A stretch of 64,000 nucleotides of DNA from Caldilineaceae bacterium. GTDB lineage: Bacteria > Chloroflexota > Anaerolineae > Caldilineales > Caldilineaceae. The stretch covers positions 62,001 to 126,000 of the forward strand of contig JAHBVH010000009.1 of the NCBI GenBank assembly GCA_019637645.1, given 5' to 3'. Within the stretch, counting starts at the first letter, position 1; every line of letters starts with the position of its first letter. A program made the position numbers and the translations under genes. This document shows, one piece after another, positions 43,439 through 51,976 of this stretch. The notes beneath the pieces were generated by a model. That model made no database searches. It saw only the letters and a list, made by a program, of their open reading frames with translations, and was not told the origin of the DNA.

Positions 43439-44992
43439 ATGTCATACCCATTGTCGCGCCGTCGTTTTTTACAGGCCACGGGCGTAGGGCTCAGCTTGCC
43501 TTTGTTGTCACAGCTATTGACGGCCTGCCAAGCCGTTGGGCCAGCTGGCAGTAGCCAAAGCATCACCGAGATTACCTGGTCGCGCGGGGACGATCTGCGC
43601 ACCCAAGATCCCCAACTCATTGGTGGGCGTATGGAAGGCGAAATTAATCGCTGTATCTACGACCAGCTCTTTGATGTCGCGCCCGATGGTGCCCAAATTC
43701 CTTGGTTGGGCACCGAATGGAGCAGCAATCCCGAAGGTACTGTTTGGACGGCCAACATGCAGGAGGGGGCTAAGTTCCATGACGGCTCGCCAGTGACCTC
43801 GGCTGATGTCAAGTTTACCTATGATCGGCTGCTGGCGAACCCTGAATTCCAACATTCGACCTCTTTCAATGATCTGTTAGCCAGTGTCGATACGCCGGAT
43901 GATTACACGGTTGTCTTCAATTGTTCCAAGCCTGCGCCGCTCTTCAATCTGCTCATGGGGGAGCATATTCTTTCTAAGAAATCCGCTGATGAAGATGGCG
44001 AAAATTTCTGGGAAAAGGCCATTGGCAGCGGCCCCTACCGCCATCTGGAATATGTCAAGGGCGAATATTGGCTGGGTGAACGCTTTGATGACTATTGGCA
44101 GCCTGATCTCGCTAAGGTGCAACGGCTGCGCTATCGCCCGATTAGCGAAGAGGCGACGCGGGTGGCCGCGTTGCGCTCGGGCGAAGTGGATATTATTGCC
44201 AATGTCAGTGGTGAACTAGCCGAAGAATTGGGTAAAGATCCCAATATTGCCATCTATCGCACTCCTTCGCTCGATCATCTCTACCTGCTGACTCAACAAA
44301 ATCGCCCCCCTTTCAATAACCCCGATGCTCGCCTGGCGGTTAACTATGCCATTGATCGAGAAGCCTTGGTCAAGAATATTGTTAAGGCTGGTCAAATCGT
44401 CGGCGGTCATATTCCGCTGGGAACGGTTGGCTATGATGCGAGTCTCCAAGCCATTCCGTATGATCCCGACGAAGCACGTCGGCTGTTAGACAAGGCCGGG
44501 GTTGCACCAGGCACCAAGATCGAAGTCAAGGCCCATCCCTTCTGGTTTGCCAAGGGCAAAGAAGTGATGGAGTATGTGGCGGGCGCGCTCCAAGAGATCG
44601 GTTTTGAAGTCGATCTCCAATTCCTCGAACCAGGCGCGTACACCGAAGCACGCAAATCGGGGAGCTATGATCTGGCGTTGCAGCAGGGGGGCAAGGCTAA
44701 CAATCCCTGTAATCAATACAAAACCTTCTATATCAACGACACTTATGGCTCTGGCTTTGGCCCCCAAAATCCTGCCTTCCAGGGGTTGATCGAACAAGCT
44801 TGTGTGGAGGTCGATCCTGCCAAAGCCGATGAGCTTTACAAGCAGATCCAGAAGCAGATCTACGATCAGTCGGTCGAAATTCAGCTCTACCGCCAAGAGA
44901 ATATCTGGGCTGTGCGCAAGCGGATCACCGGCTTTGAAGCCTATTCTCCCGACACCACCCGTCCTTGGAATGGGTTGGGCGTGAGCGCATAG
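43439..44992 (+). CDS. Peptide/oligosaccharide ABC transporter substrate-binding protein (family 5), Tat lipoprotein
   Basis: A 517-residue extracytoplasmic receptor of the DppA/OppA type. The N-terminus combines a twin-arginine motif (SRRRFL at 6-11), a hydrophobic segment and a lipobox LTAC with Cys30, so it is exported folded by Tat and lipidated. Family marks are WRxxxDLRTQDPQL, NRCIYDQLFDV, KFHDGSPVTSADVKFTYDRLL, AVNYAIDREALVKNI and IPLGTVGYDAS. ATG 43439 is fixed by AGGAGGA (43424-43430). It is the first gene of an operon with two permeases. Family 5 proteins bind peptides, nickel or oligosaccharides; which one applies here is not visible. Confidence 0.93.
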   Translation: MSYPLSRRRFLQATGVGLSLPLLSQLLTACQAVGPAGSSQSITEITWSRGDDLRTQDPQLIGGRMEGEINRCIYDQLFDVAPDGAQIPWLGTEWSSNPEGTVWTANMQEGAKFHDGSPVTSADVKFTYDRLLANPEFQHSTSFNDLLASVDTPDDYTVVFNCSKPAPLFNLLMGEHILSKKSADEDGENFWEKAIGSGPYRHLEYVKGEYWLGERFDDYWQPDLAKVQRLRYRPISEEATRVAALRSGEVDIIANVSGELAEELGKDPNIAIYRTPSLDHLYLLTQQNRPPFNNPDARLAVNYAIDREALVKNIVKAGQIVGGHIPLGTVGYDASLQAIPYDPDEARRLLDKAGVAPGTKIEVKAHPFWFAKGKEVMEYVAGALQEIGFEVDLQFLEPGAYTEARKSGSYDLALQQGGKANNPCNQYKTFYINDTYGSGFGPQNPAFQGLIEQACVEVDPAKADELYKQIQKQIYDQSVEIQLYRQENIWAVRKRITGFEAYSPDTTRPWNGLGVSA

Positions 44993-45090
44993 CATCGGCC
45001 GTAAGTCAGTAGGACAGTGGGTTAGTGGGTTAGTGGGGAAAGAGGTGCTCACTGTCTCACTGTTCGGCAATCTATAAGGTATGATCGAAA

Positions 45091-46011
45091 ATGGGTGCTT
45101 ATATTCGTCGCCGCTTGATCCAGTCGGTGGTTGTGGTGTGGGGTGTGTCGGTCTTAGTCTTTTTCCTGTTGCGACTAGCACCTGGCGATCCAGTGACTTT
45201 GTTATTAGTCGAAAGTGCTTCACCTGCCCAGATTGAAGAAGCGCGGGCCAAATGGGGGTTGGATAAGCCGATCCCTGTCCAATATGCGGTCTTTCTGGGG
45301 CGTGCGCTCCAAGGTGATCTTGGTGACTCTCTCTTTTTTCAAGAACCGGCCATTGAAGTGCTGATGGAGCGGATGCCAGCCACGTTGCAGCTATCGGCGG
45401 CAGCTTTGCTCTTCTCGTTGAGCGTTGCCATTCCCATCGGCATGTTATCTGCCTTGAAACGGGATAGTTTTTGGGATTATCTTGGCACTACATTAGCCAT
45501 GCTTGGGCAAGCCATCCCACCGTATTGGCTGGGGATCATGTTGATTTTGGTCTTTTCGGTGTCGCTTGGCTGGTTCCCGACTTCGGGGCGCGGCACGCTG
45601 AGTCACCTCGTATTGCCGGCGATTACCCTGGGGTCGGTCCTGATGGCGTTGATCACACGCTTGGTGCGCTCGGGGATGTTAGATGTGCTCGGTGAAGATT
45701 ATGTGCGGACGGCGCGGGCCAAGGGCCTGCGCGAACGGGCGGTGATTGTCCGCCATGCCCTGCGCAATATTTTGATCCCGCTGGTAACGGTCATCGGTCT
45801 CCAACTGGGGGCGCTCTTTGGCGGCGCGGTGATTACGGAGAGTATCTTTGCTTGGCCGGGGGTGGGGCGCTTGGCGCTTCAATCGATCAATGCCCGCGAT
45901 TATCCGATGGTGCAGGCATCGGTCTTGGTGATTTCCGTGGTCTATGTCTTTCTCAACTTGGCTGTAGACCTACTATATGTCTATCTTGATCCCCGTATTC
46001 GTTACCGCTAG
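45091..46011 (+). CDS. ABC transporter permease, DppB-like
   Basis: A 306-residue inner-membrane permease with about six transmembrane helices. Diagnostic segments are IRRRLIQSVVVVWGVSVLVFFLLRLAPGDP at the N-terminus, GDLGDSLFFQEP and the EAA-like cytoplasmic loop DYVRTARAKGLRERAVIVRHALRNILIP, followed by LFGGAVITESIFAWPGVGRL. It forms the channel with the DppC-like permease encoded 14 bp downstream. A 98-bp gap separates it from the binding-protein gene. Confidence 0.94.
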   Translation: MGAYIRRRLIQSVVVVWGVSVLVFFLLRLAPGDPVTLLLVESASPAQIEEARAKWGLDKPIPVQYAVFLGRALQGDLGDSLFFQEPAIEVLMERMPATLQLSAAALLFSLSVAIPIGMLSALKRDSFWDYLGTTLAMLGQAIPPYWLGIMLILVFSVSLGWFPTSGRGTLSHLVLPAITLGSVLMALITRLVRSGMLDVLGEDYVRTARAKGLRERAVIVRHALRNILIPLVTVIGLQLGALFGGAVITESIFAWPGVGRLALQSINARDYPMVQASVLVISVVYVFLNLAVDLLYVYLDPRIRYR

Positions 46012-46025
46012 AAATAAATGGATCT

Positions 46026-46934
46026 ATGAGCACTCAAATGGCCCTTTCTTCTCCACAAACAGTTGTACTTCTAGAACCCAAACGCGCGCCAACGGTATGG
46101 ACGCGCTTTTGGCGTAGTCGGCGCGCCGTGGCGGGAAGCGCGTTTCTCCTGGTTATCTGTCTGGTCGCGCTGGCCGCGCCCGTGCTTGCCCCCTATCCAG
46201 CTAGCCAACAAAACCCAGAACGAGTGCAATTGCCGCCTTTTTCTACCTCCACGGACAAGACCTTTCATTGGTTAGGCACCGACGCGCTCGGGCGTGATCT
46301 CCTCTCACGGATGATCTATGGCGGTCGCGTCTCGCTACTCGTGGGGATCACTGTGGTCGTTGTGGCGGGTTTGATTGGCGTGCCGTTGGGCTTGCTCAGT
46401 GGCTACTTTGGGAAAACGCTAGACACCTTGATCATGCGTCTGGTCGATATACAATTGGCCATTCCCTTTATTTTATTAGCGATTGCCATTATGGCCGTCT
46501 TGGGTACCGGGCTGGGTAATGTTATCCTTGTTCTGGGGGTAAGCAGTTGGGTTGGCTATGCCCGCATTGTGCGGGGCGCGACGCTAAGTCTGCGCGAACA
46601 ACCTTTTATCGAAGCTGCCCACTGTATTGGCCTTTCGAGTGGCCGACTCATCTTGCGCCACTTGTTGCCCAATGTATGGACGCCCGTGATTGTGTTGGCG
46701 ACCCAAGGGGTTGGCGGTGCCATCTTGGCGGAATCCTCGCTCACCTTTCTGGGTTTGGGGATCTCGCCCTTGATCCCGACTTGGGGGGCTATGGTGGCCG
46801 ATGGCCGTAACTATTTGACAACCGCCTGGTGGATTTCCACCTTTCCTGGGCTCTTGTTGACAGCCACGGTGCTGGCGATCTATTTCTTAGGTGACGGGCT
46901 GCGCGATGTACTGGATCCGCGGTTGCGTCTCTAG
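46026..46934 (+). CDS. ABC transporter permease, DppC-like
   Basis: A 302-residue inner-membrane permease. Marks are the N-terminal RFWRSRRAVAGSAFLLVICLVALAAPVLAPYPA, the family motif HWLGTDALGRDLLSRMIYGGRVSL, and the loop ATLSLREQPFIEAAHCIGLSSGRLILRHLLPN that contacts the ATPase. No DppD or DppF ATPase gene follows, so ATP hydrolysis must come from subunits encoded elsewhere. The next gene (38 bp later) encodes a lactonase-like propeller protein and is probably in the same transcript. Confidence 0.94.
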   Translation: MSTQMALSSPQTVVLLEPKRAPTVWTRFWRSRRAVAGSAFLLVICLVALAAPVLAPYPASQQNPERVQLPPFSTSTDKTFHWLGTDALGRDLLSRMIYGGRVSLLVGITVVVVAGLIGVPLGLLSGYFGKTLDTLIMRLVDIQLAIPFILLAIAIMAVLGTGLGNVILVLGVSSWVGYARIVRGATLSLREQPFIEAAHCIGLSSGRLILRHLLPNVWTPVIVLATQGVGGAILAESSLTFLGLGISPLIPTWGAMVADGRNYLTTAWWISTFPGLLLTATVLAIYFLGDGLRDVLDPRLRL

Positions 46935-46972
46935 GTAACCAAATTACCGGATAAGTTAAGGAGAAATTGTGA

Positions 46973-48070
46973 ATGACTGACGGAGCAATGTATCTGTATG
47001 TTGGTACCTACACCCGCAGCCTGCCCCATGTGCAGGCCAAGAGTGAAGGCATCTACCTGCTGAAATTAGACCCGACCACCGGCGCGCTTTCCCATGTCAA
47101 TAAGATCACGGGTGTTGATAACCCTTCTTATCTGACTCTCCATCCCAATGGGAAATATCTCTATGCGGTCAACGAAGTGGGGGACTTTGGCGGCAAGGAT
47201 AGCGGCGCGGTGAGCGCGTTTGCCATTGATGCCACCACAGGTCAGTTGACCTTTCTGAATCAGGAGACGACCGATGGCTCCGCGCCCTGTCATCTCTGTG
47301 TGGATCAGACGGGCCGCTATCTGCTAACCGCCAATTATTCCGGTGGCAGCGTCTGTGTTCATCCCATTGGCAGCGATGGCCGCTTGGCGCCTCTGCATGA
47401 CTTTGTCCAGCATACCGGTTCCAGCATTAATCCCCAACGCCAGCAGGAACCCCATGCTCACTCTTTTACCATTGCGGCGGATAACCGCTTTGCCTATGCG
47501 GCTGATTTGGGCATGGATCGGGTGTTGATCTATGCATTCAACGCCGATCAGGGGAAATTGACCCCAGCAGCCCAACCTTGGGTGCGCGTACATCCTGGCG
47601 CTGGCCCGCGCCACTTTGACTTTCATCCCGATGGTCACTATGCCTATGTGATCAATGAGCTGGATTCGACGGTAACCGCCTTTGCCTATGAGGCTAGCAA
47701 CGGGCGTTTGACCGAGATTCAATCACTTTCCACGCTGCCAGCTGGCTTTGATGGGCGCAGCCACTGTGCCGATATCCATGTCCATCCTGCGGGCAAGTTT
47801 GTCTATGGCTCCAACCGTGGGCATGATAGTATTGCCATCTTTGCCATCGATACCGTCACGGGCCACTTGACTGCCGTAGGGCATGAATCAACCCAAGGCG
47901 CAATCCCACGCAACTTTGTGATTGATCCGACCGGCACCTTCTTGCTAGCAGCCAATCAAAATACCGACACTGTCGTCAGTTTCTGGATCGATCAAGCCAC
48001 CGGCCAATTAACGCCAACGGGCCATCGCCTAGATGTGCCAACCCCTGTCTGCCTAAAGTTCTGGCGCTGA
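46973..48070 (+). CDS. Lactonase-like seven-bladed beta-propeller protein (YbhE/Pgl family)
   Basis: A 365-residue cytoplasmic protein without signal peptide. The repeated pattern begins MYLYVGTYTRSL and continues with blade motifs NPSYLTLHPNGKYLYAVNEV, PCHLCVDQTGRYLLTANYSGGSV, GPRHFDFHPDGHYAYVINELDSTV, HVHPAGKFVYGSNRGHDSI and IPRNFVIDPTGTFLLAANQNTD. This is the 6-phosphogluconolactonase/muconate-lactonizing-like family. AAGGAG lies 9 nt before the ATG. It is downstream of the peptide-type ABC genes, hinting that the imported compound may be a sugar acid or oligosaccharide. A terminator follows 28 bp after the stop. Confidence 0.88.
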   Translation: MTDGAMYLYVGTYTRSLPHVQAKSEGIYLLKLDPTTGALSHVNKITGVDNPSYLTLHPNGKYLYAVNEVGDFGGKDSGAVSAFAIDATTGQLTFLNQETTDGSAPCHLCVDQTGRYLLTANYSGGSVCVHPIGSDGRLAPLHDFVQHTGSSINPQRQQEPHAHSFTIAADNRFAYAADLGMDRVLIYAFNADQGKLTPAAQPWVRVHPGAGPRHFDFHPDGHYAYVINELDSTVTAFAYEASNGRLTEIQSLSTLPAGFDGRSHCADIHVHPAGKFVYGSNRGHDSIAIFAIDTVTGHLTAVGHESTQGAIPRNFVIDPTGTFLLAANQNTDTVVSFWIDQATGQLTPTGHRLDVPTPVCLKFWR

Positions 48071-48097
48071 GCCATCGCGTTGCTTTATATCATCTGG

Positions 48098-48137
48098 AAG
48101 ACCCTGGTGTGGAAGATACTTCTGTCCCCAGGGTCTT
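48098..48137 (+). terminator. Intrinsic terminator after the ABC-lactonase operon
   Basis: AAGACCCTGG (48098-48107) pairs exactly with CCAGGGTCTT (48128-48137), followed by further T residues. The loop itself contains a small GAAG/CTTC stem. Confidence 0.85.
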
Positions 48138-48151
48138 TTTTCTAGTTTGCC

Positions 48152-49201
48152 TCATGATGCCGCGTTAGTCGCCGGTGGCCTGGGTAGGTGGGCAACAAAC
48201 TCGTCCCAGGTCGTTGCATCAAGTGCTGGGTTGACTAACGCATTGAGCTGCCCCAAGGTGCAAGCCTGAAGTTGTGAACGGACGGTAGTCGGTAACGGGC
48301 CCAACTTCTTTTGCAAAATTTGTTGGAGCATGCGGCGGGTTGCTAACTGTTCACCTTCTTCACGGCCTTCTTCACGACCTTCTTCGCGGCCTTCTTCACG
48401 GCCTTCTTCGCGGATCTGCTGTTTTTCTTTTTCGAGTGCTTCAATCAACATTTCGCGTACCTCCCGAATGGAATGATATTCTTGCTCGAGCGCGGCGTAG
48501 TCGCGCTCTTGGAATCGGCCATGGGTAACCAACTGCCGGAACCAATTGAGCAATAACGAAACGGCGCGTTTGTCCTCTGCCTCTCTGAAGAGGGCAACAA
48601 ATTCCTCTACCAGTAGGGTCAGATCATAATGGGCCTCGGCCAAGAAGAGGGTAGAAACAATGTTGCGAATGGCCAATAAGTGCTCGCGGCTGAACTCATT
48701 TTCGGCAATTTTGAAGTAACGACACTGTACCCCATAGTCGCCTAATGGTGGCTCAGCCTCGATCAGGGCTGACAACTGCTCGGGGGCGGTCCACCGGTCA
48801 CTGCCATTATAGACGACGATAGGAAAGACGGCGGGGAGCTTCTCGCCTTGGAGCCGGTTGCCGGCCGTATCGTTGCGCGGAGGATTCGTGATATAATCCA
48901 TGTAGAAGGCCAAGGTATAATACGCCACGCGCACGGCCATATAGCGATCAACGCTGGACTGAAATTCTAGCAAGAGATAGATGTACACTGCCCGCCCACG
49001 CAATTTTACTTGGTAGATGAGGTCACTTTCAGTGGCCTTGTAGTGGTCGGCAATGAAAGACTTGTCGAGGGTCTTGGCTTCGCTGAAATCAAGTTCAGCT
49101 ACCCATGGTTCGTTGACAAAAGTCTCTAGCAACTGGCGAAAAATCGTCCGATTGGCAAAGAGCTTCTTGTAGCCTGAATCATGGATGTTGTGAATCGGCA
49201 T
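48152..49201 (-). CDS. Rpn family recombination-promoting nuclease / PD-(D/E)XK transposase-like protein
   Basis: A 349-residue protein of the Rpn (transposase_31/YhgA-like) family. The N-terminal nuclease core (about 5-130) begins HDSGYKKLFANRTIFRQLLETFV and contains ESDLIYQVKLRGRAVYIYLLLEFQSSVDRYMAVRVAYY, supplying the PD-(D/E)XK acidic residues and the LEFQS motif. After an alpha-helical middle, a charged helix carries five consecutive REEG repeats encoded by a 12-bp tandem array. A small C-terminal helical domain follows (LQQILQKKLGPLPTTVRSQL). Rpn proteins stimulate RecA-independent recombination and some act in phage defence. It is not flanked by terminal inverted repeats, so it is a resident gene rather than an active element. 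Confidence 0.9.
   Translation of the reverse strand: MPIHNIHDSGYKKLFANRTIFRQLLETFVNEPWVAELDFSEAKTLDKSFIADHYKATESDLIYQVKLRGRAVYIYLLLEFQSSVDRYMAVRVAYYTLAFYMDYITNPPRNDTAGNRLQGEKLPAVFPIVVYNGSDRWTAPEQLSALIEAEPPLGDYGVQCRYFKIAENEFSREHLLAIRNIVSTLFLAEAHYDLTLLVEEFVALFREAEDKRAVSLLLNWFRQLVTHGRFQERDYAALEQEYHSIREVREMLIEALEKEKQQIREEGREEGREEGREEGREEGEQLATRRMLQQILQKKLGPLPTTVRSQLQACTLGQLNALVNPALDATTWDEFVAHLPRPPATNAAS
48354..48413 (-). repeat. 12-bp in-frame tandem repeat in the Rpn gene (five copies)
   Basis: Five units of CCTTCTTC(A/G)CG(G/A) at 48354-48413 encode consecutive Arg-Glu-Glu-Gly quartets. Only wobble-type differences separate the copies. Confidence 0.92.
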
Positions 49202-49432
49202 AACCTTGATATCCTCTACTGTACCTCCCCGTCCGCTAGCGGTTGGTGTTGTTAGTATAGCAGAGCACCCGTGCTTGTCAATTTTTTGCTTGGGATTTCT
49301 ATTTCGGCCAATGGTCGGTTGATGGGTGACTTCGGAGGCGGGCTCACTGCTTAGATTCTGTGTAGCTTTTACACTCAGGGCAGCCTAATGGATGGTAGTG
49401 AAGCTCTTCAGCAATAAGTGGAAGTAGGGATT

Positions 49433-50242
49433 ATGGCGAGTGAAGTTGTCGATAACCAACCGACCACAACACCAGCGGCTGTACCTTTGCGTTTAGCTGT
49501 GGTTTGTCTAGAAGCGGACCTCTTTTTTGCGGTCCGTTTGCAGGATGTGATCACCGCACAAGGTGGCCGCGCCGTGATCACGGAGACCCCAGAAGCGTTT
49601 GTTGACGCGGTGGATCAGCACTTCCCGGTCTTAGCCCTGCTTGATCTTGTAACACCGGGCGATTGGGTTTTGGCCATCCGGCGTTGCAAGCTACGTCCCC
49701 AATCGCGTCAGATTCCGCTCTATGCTTTTGGCAGCCATGTGGAGACGGCAACGCTACAACAGGCAAGAGCCGCCGGCGCTGATCACGCTTGGGCGCGCAG
49801 CAAGTTGATGGATGAGTTGGCGATATTGGTCGATAGCCATCTACATCCACCGGTGGCCTATTTGACGGGGTGGGATGATACGCTCAGTGCCCTAGCACGC
49901 CAGGGCTTGACAGAGTTCAACCATGGTCAATACTTTGAGCAACATGAGCATCTGGAAGCGGCATGGCTGGCCGAGCCAAGGCCGATTCGGGCCATGTACC
50001 AAGGGATTTTGCAGATTGGTGTAGCCTTTTTGCTGATCCAACGAGGTAATTGGATGGGAGCTGTCAAGATGTTCCGACGCGGGCTGCCACGGCTGCGCCA
50101 ATTGCCACCGCTTAGCCAAGGCGTGAATATTGCTGCCCTGCGGACCGCGTCAGAGGCGATTCACCAAGAGATCACTACGCTCGGCCCCAATCATTTAGCC
50201 GAATTTGATCAACGGCGTTTCCCACAAATCGAGTTTCAGTAA
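49433..50242 (+). CDS. Receiver-like domain fused to DUF309
   Basis: A 269-residue cytoplasmic protein. Residues about 20-140 have a response-regulator-like fold: LRLAVVCLEADLFFAVRLQDVI, then VLALLDLVTPGDW with a conserved Asp, and a Lys in WARSKLMDE. The usual N-terminal acidic pair is replaced by CLEAD, so phosphorylation is uncertain. Residues about 155-245 are a DUF309 domain: EFNHGQYFEQHEHLEAAWLAEPRPIRAMYQGILQIGVAFLLIQRGNWMGAVKMFRRGLPRL, a helical family usually found alone. ATG 49433 with AGGG upstream is preferred over GTG 49418. It stands alone between the divergent Rpn gene and the convergent polysaccharide deacetylase gene. DUF309 function is unknown. Confidence 0.8.
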   Translation: MASEVVDNQPTTTPAAVPLRLAVVCLEADLFFAVRLQDVITAQGGRAVITETPEAFVDAVDQHFPVLALLDLVTPGDWVLAIRRCKLRPQSRQIPLYAFGSHVETATLQQARAAGADHAWARSKLMDELAILVDSHLHPPVAYLTGWDDTLSALARQGLTEFNHGQYFEQHEHLEAAWLAEPRPIRAMYQGILQIGVAFLLIQRGNWMGAVKMFRRGLPRLRQLPPLSQGVNIAALRTASEAIHQEITTLGPNHLAEFDQRRFPQIEFQ

Positions 50243-50253
50243 TTCCTCGCTCA

Positions 50254-51642
50254 TCACCAGTCGGCCTGTAGCAGACGGATTAATTCGTCGGGCGTCGTTG
50301 TATTGCGGATCCGTACGCGCTTAAGTTCAAATAATTTTTCACTGTTTTGGGTTGCCCCTTGGGCCGTTGTCACGGCGGCCCAGTAGCCAGCGCTGCGAAA
50401 CATATCGATCGTCGCTGCATCATATTCGCCAGCTGGATAGGAGAGAAAATAGGGACGCGTGCCAATGCGATCGCGAATGGTTTCGTAGCTGCGTAGCGCT
50501 TGAAATTCCAAATCAGCTTGGCTACGCTTCCGGAGGGTGCTGTGATCCACACCGTGGGATTCAATGGCCATGCCACCAGCGTACATTTCGCGTACCATTT
50601 CCCAGGTGAGATATTCAGGGCGTTCTAGGTCAATAAAATCGGTAACAATGAAGAAAGTCGCGTTCAGTTGCCGTTCACGTAACAGCGGATAGGCGTTCTC
50701 ATAGTTGTCGCGATAGCCGTCGTCAAAGGTGAGCAGCACTGGTTTTTCGGGGAGAGGCGCGCCTTGCAACAAATGGGCGAGCAATTCGTAAAAGGTGATA
50801 GTGGTGTAGCCTTCGGCGAGCATCCGGTCAAGTTGGGCCGCGAATTGCTCTGGCGGCAGGGAAAGATCACGCCGGTAAATATCCGCATTTTCTGGTGGTA
50901 CGCTAATGTGGTGATACATAAGGATAGGAACGTAGGCAGTACGCGCTATGCCATCCGCAACGGGTGCCGTGAGCGGGACCGGAGGCGGCTGGGGAATGGT
51001 TGTGGGGGTTTCTATCGCCGCTTCAGTGGGTAGCTCTGTGGGTAGCTCTGTGGGTAGCTCTGTGGGTGTTGCTGGCTGTGGCCCCAATGCTGGTTGGGCC
51101 ACCCTTGGCGGTGCTGGATGAGCACTAGTTAGGGGAAGGCTAGGGCTGATCGTTGTGCCAGTCGTTACAGCGCTTGTTGCCGTGACCACGACGGTTTGGC
51201 TTAAATGATCGGCCAAGGCGAGGGTTGGGCTGGGCGTTGCCACGGGTGACTCACCGCTTGTATCGGTTAGGGCTGTCGTTGCCGCCAGGGTGTGCGTTGC
51301 TGTGGGCCGGGCTGTGGACGTTTGTGTCGGTGTCGTGCTGCTGGTCGGTGTGGCCGTGGGGGCTATGGTTGGCCGTTGGGCCACAACGGGACGGGGCGCC
51401 GGTGTGGTTGCCTGACTTGTTGGCGCGCCACAGCCCAAGGGCACTATCAGCATTCCCATGAGTAGCCATCGATAAGCCAAAGGTAAGTTGTGGAGTGAGT
51501 TTAACGGTTTTCTCCTGATTGAAGACTTGCTCCGTTCTGCCTGGGCTAAAAGAGGGCTATTTTGCACAGTTTTATTCAATAAATTGACAGAATGCCTAAT
51601 CGTTTGACAAATTTGTTTGTATATTCTATACTTGGCTAGCAT
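50254..51642 (-). CDS. Polysaccharide deacetylase lipoprotein (NodB domain)
   Basis: A 462-residue exported enzyme expected to remove N- or O-acetyl groups from cell-envelope polysaccharide. After a lipobox (VPLGC, Cys71 in this numbering) there is a very long Thr/Pro/Ala linker (about 75-235), which includes ELPT repeats from a 12-bp array. The NodB domain follows (about 240-455), with VPILMYHHIS, the metal-binding LLTFDDGYRDN (D307, D308) and SHGVDHSTL (both His), and the late YPAGEYDAATIDMFRSAGY. The start is uncertain. The frame opens at 51642 without a Shine-Dalgarno sequence, leaving about 60 residues before the hydrophobic segment, so a later start is possible. It is divergent from the RpiR regulator. 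Confidence 0.88.
   Translation of the reverse strand: MLAKYRIYKQICQTIRHSVNLLNKTVQNSPLLAQAERSKSSIRRKPLNSLHNLPLAYRWLLMGMLIVPLGCGAPTSQATTPAPRPVVAQRPTIAPTATPTSSTTPTQTSTARPTATHTLAATTALTDTSGESPVATPSPTLALADHLSQTVVVTATSAVTTGTTISPSLPLTSAHPAPPRVAQPALGPQPATPTELPTELPTELPTEAAIETPTTIPQPPPVPLTAPVADGIARTAYVPILMYHHISVPPENADIYRRDLSLPPEQFAAQLDRMLAEGYTTITFYELLAHLLQGAPLPEKPVLLTFDDGYRDNYENAYPLLRERQLNATFFIVTDFIDLERPEYLTWEMVREMYAGGMAIESHGVDHSTLRKRSQADLEFQALRSYETIRDRIGTRPYFLSYPAGEYDAATIDMFRSAGYWAAVTTAQGATQNSEKLFELKRVRIRNTTTPDELIRLLQADW
51028..51063 (-). repeat. 12-bp tandem repeat encoding ELPT units
   Basis: GGGTAGCTCTGT occurs three times in a row (51028-51063) with a partial fourth copy, inside the linker of the deacetylase. 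The repeats are identical, suggesting recent slippage. Confidence 0.9.
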
Positions 51643-51976
51643 ATATTCTATATGTTTATCTGAAAGGTTCTGTCTTCGCGGGTTGATGGCTGCGTCAGTT
51701 TACGGTGTAGCCGAACGACGTTTGCGCGCCGAAGCTAGGACAAAACCATAGGTATGGTCGCTTTTACAGCAAGCCCTCATATGGTATACTCGTATGGTTG
51801 TTTTGCAAAAGAATCGATAGATTCAGCAAAACTTTCTCCCGATAGTAGATACCGCGCGAGAGGGCGCTACTGTATTATATACAAATCACCTCATCTACTG
51901 AAAGATTTCCTGGCGGGAAGCTGATCAGGAAGATCCATCACGATCGAGGCCACTTTCTGTTGGAATCGGGGAAATT
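51643..51976. other. Intergenic region between divergent deacetylase and RpiR genes
   Basis: No gene. AT-rich near the deacetylase start (repeated TATAGAATAT/ATATTCTATA around 51624-51655). It contains the promoter candidate at 51763-51790, the short palindrome GAATC-GATA-GATTC near 51811-51824 and an AGTAG/CTACT-flanked GC-rich stem at about 51845-51872. Confidence 0.45.
51763..51790 (+). promoter_or_regulatory. Candidate sigma-70 promoter of the RpiR gene
   Basis: TTTACA (51763-51768), 16-bp spacer, TATACT (51785-51790). It would give an untranslated leader of about 180 nt. Confidence 0.5.

Noticed and set aside
44993..45090. Hairpin between the binding-protein and DppB genes
   Set aside because: CAGTG/CACTG-rich segments pair only imperfectly and in several registers, too weak to call.
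48152..49201. Rpn gene as an active insertion sequence
   Set aside because: No terminal inverted repeats or target-site duplications were found around it; Rpn proteins are typically resident genes.
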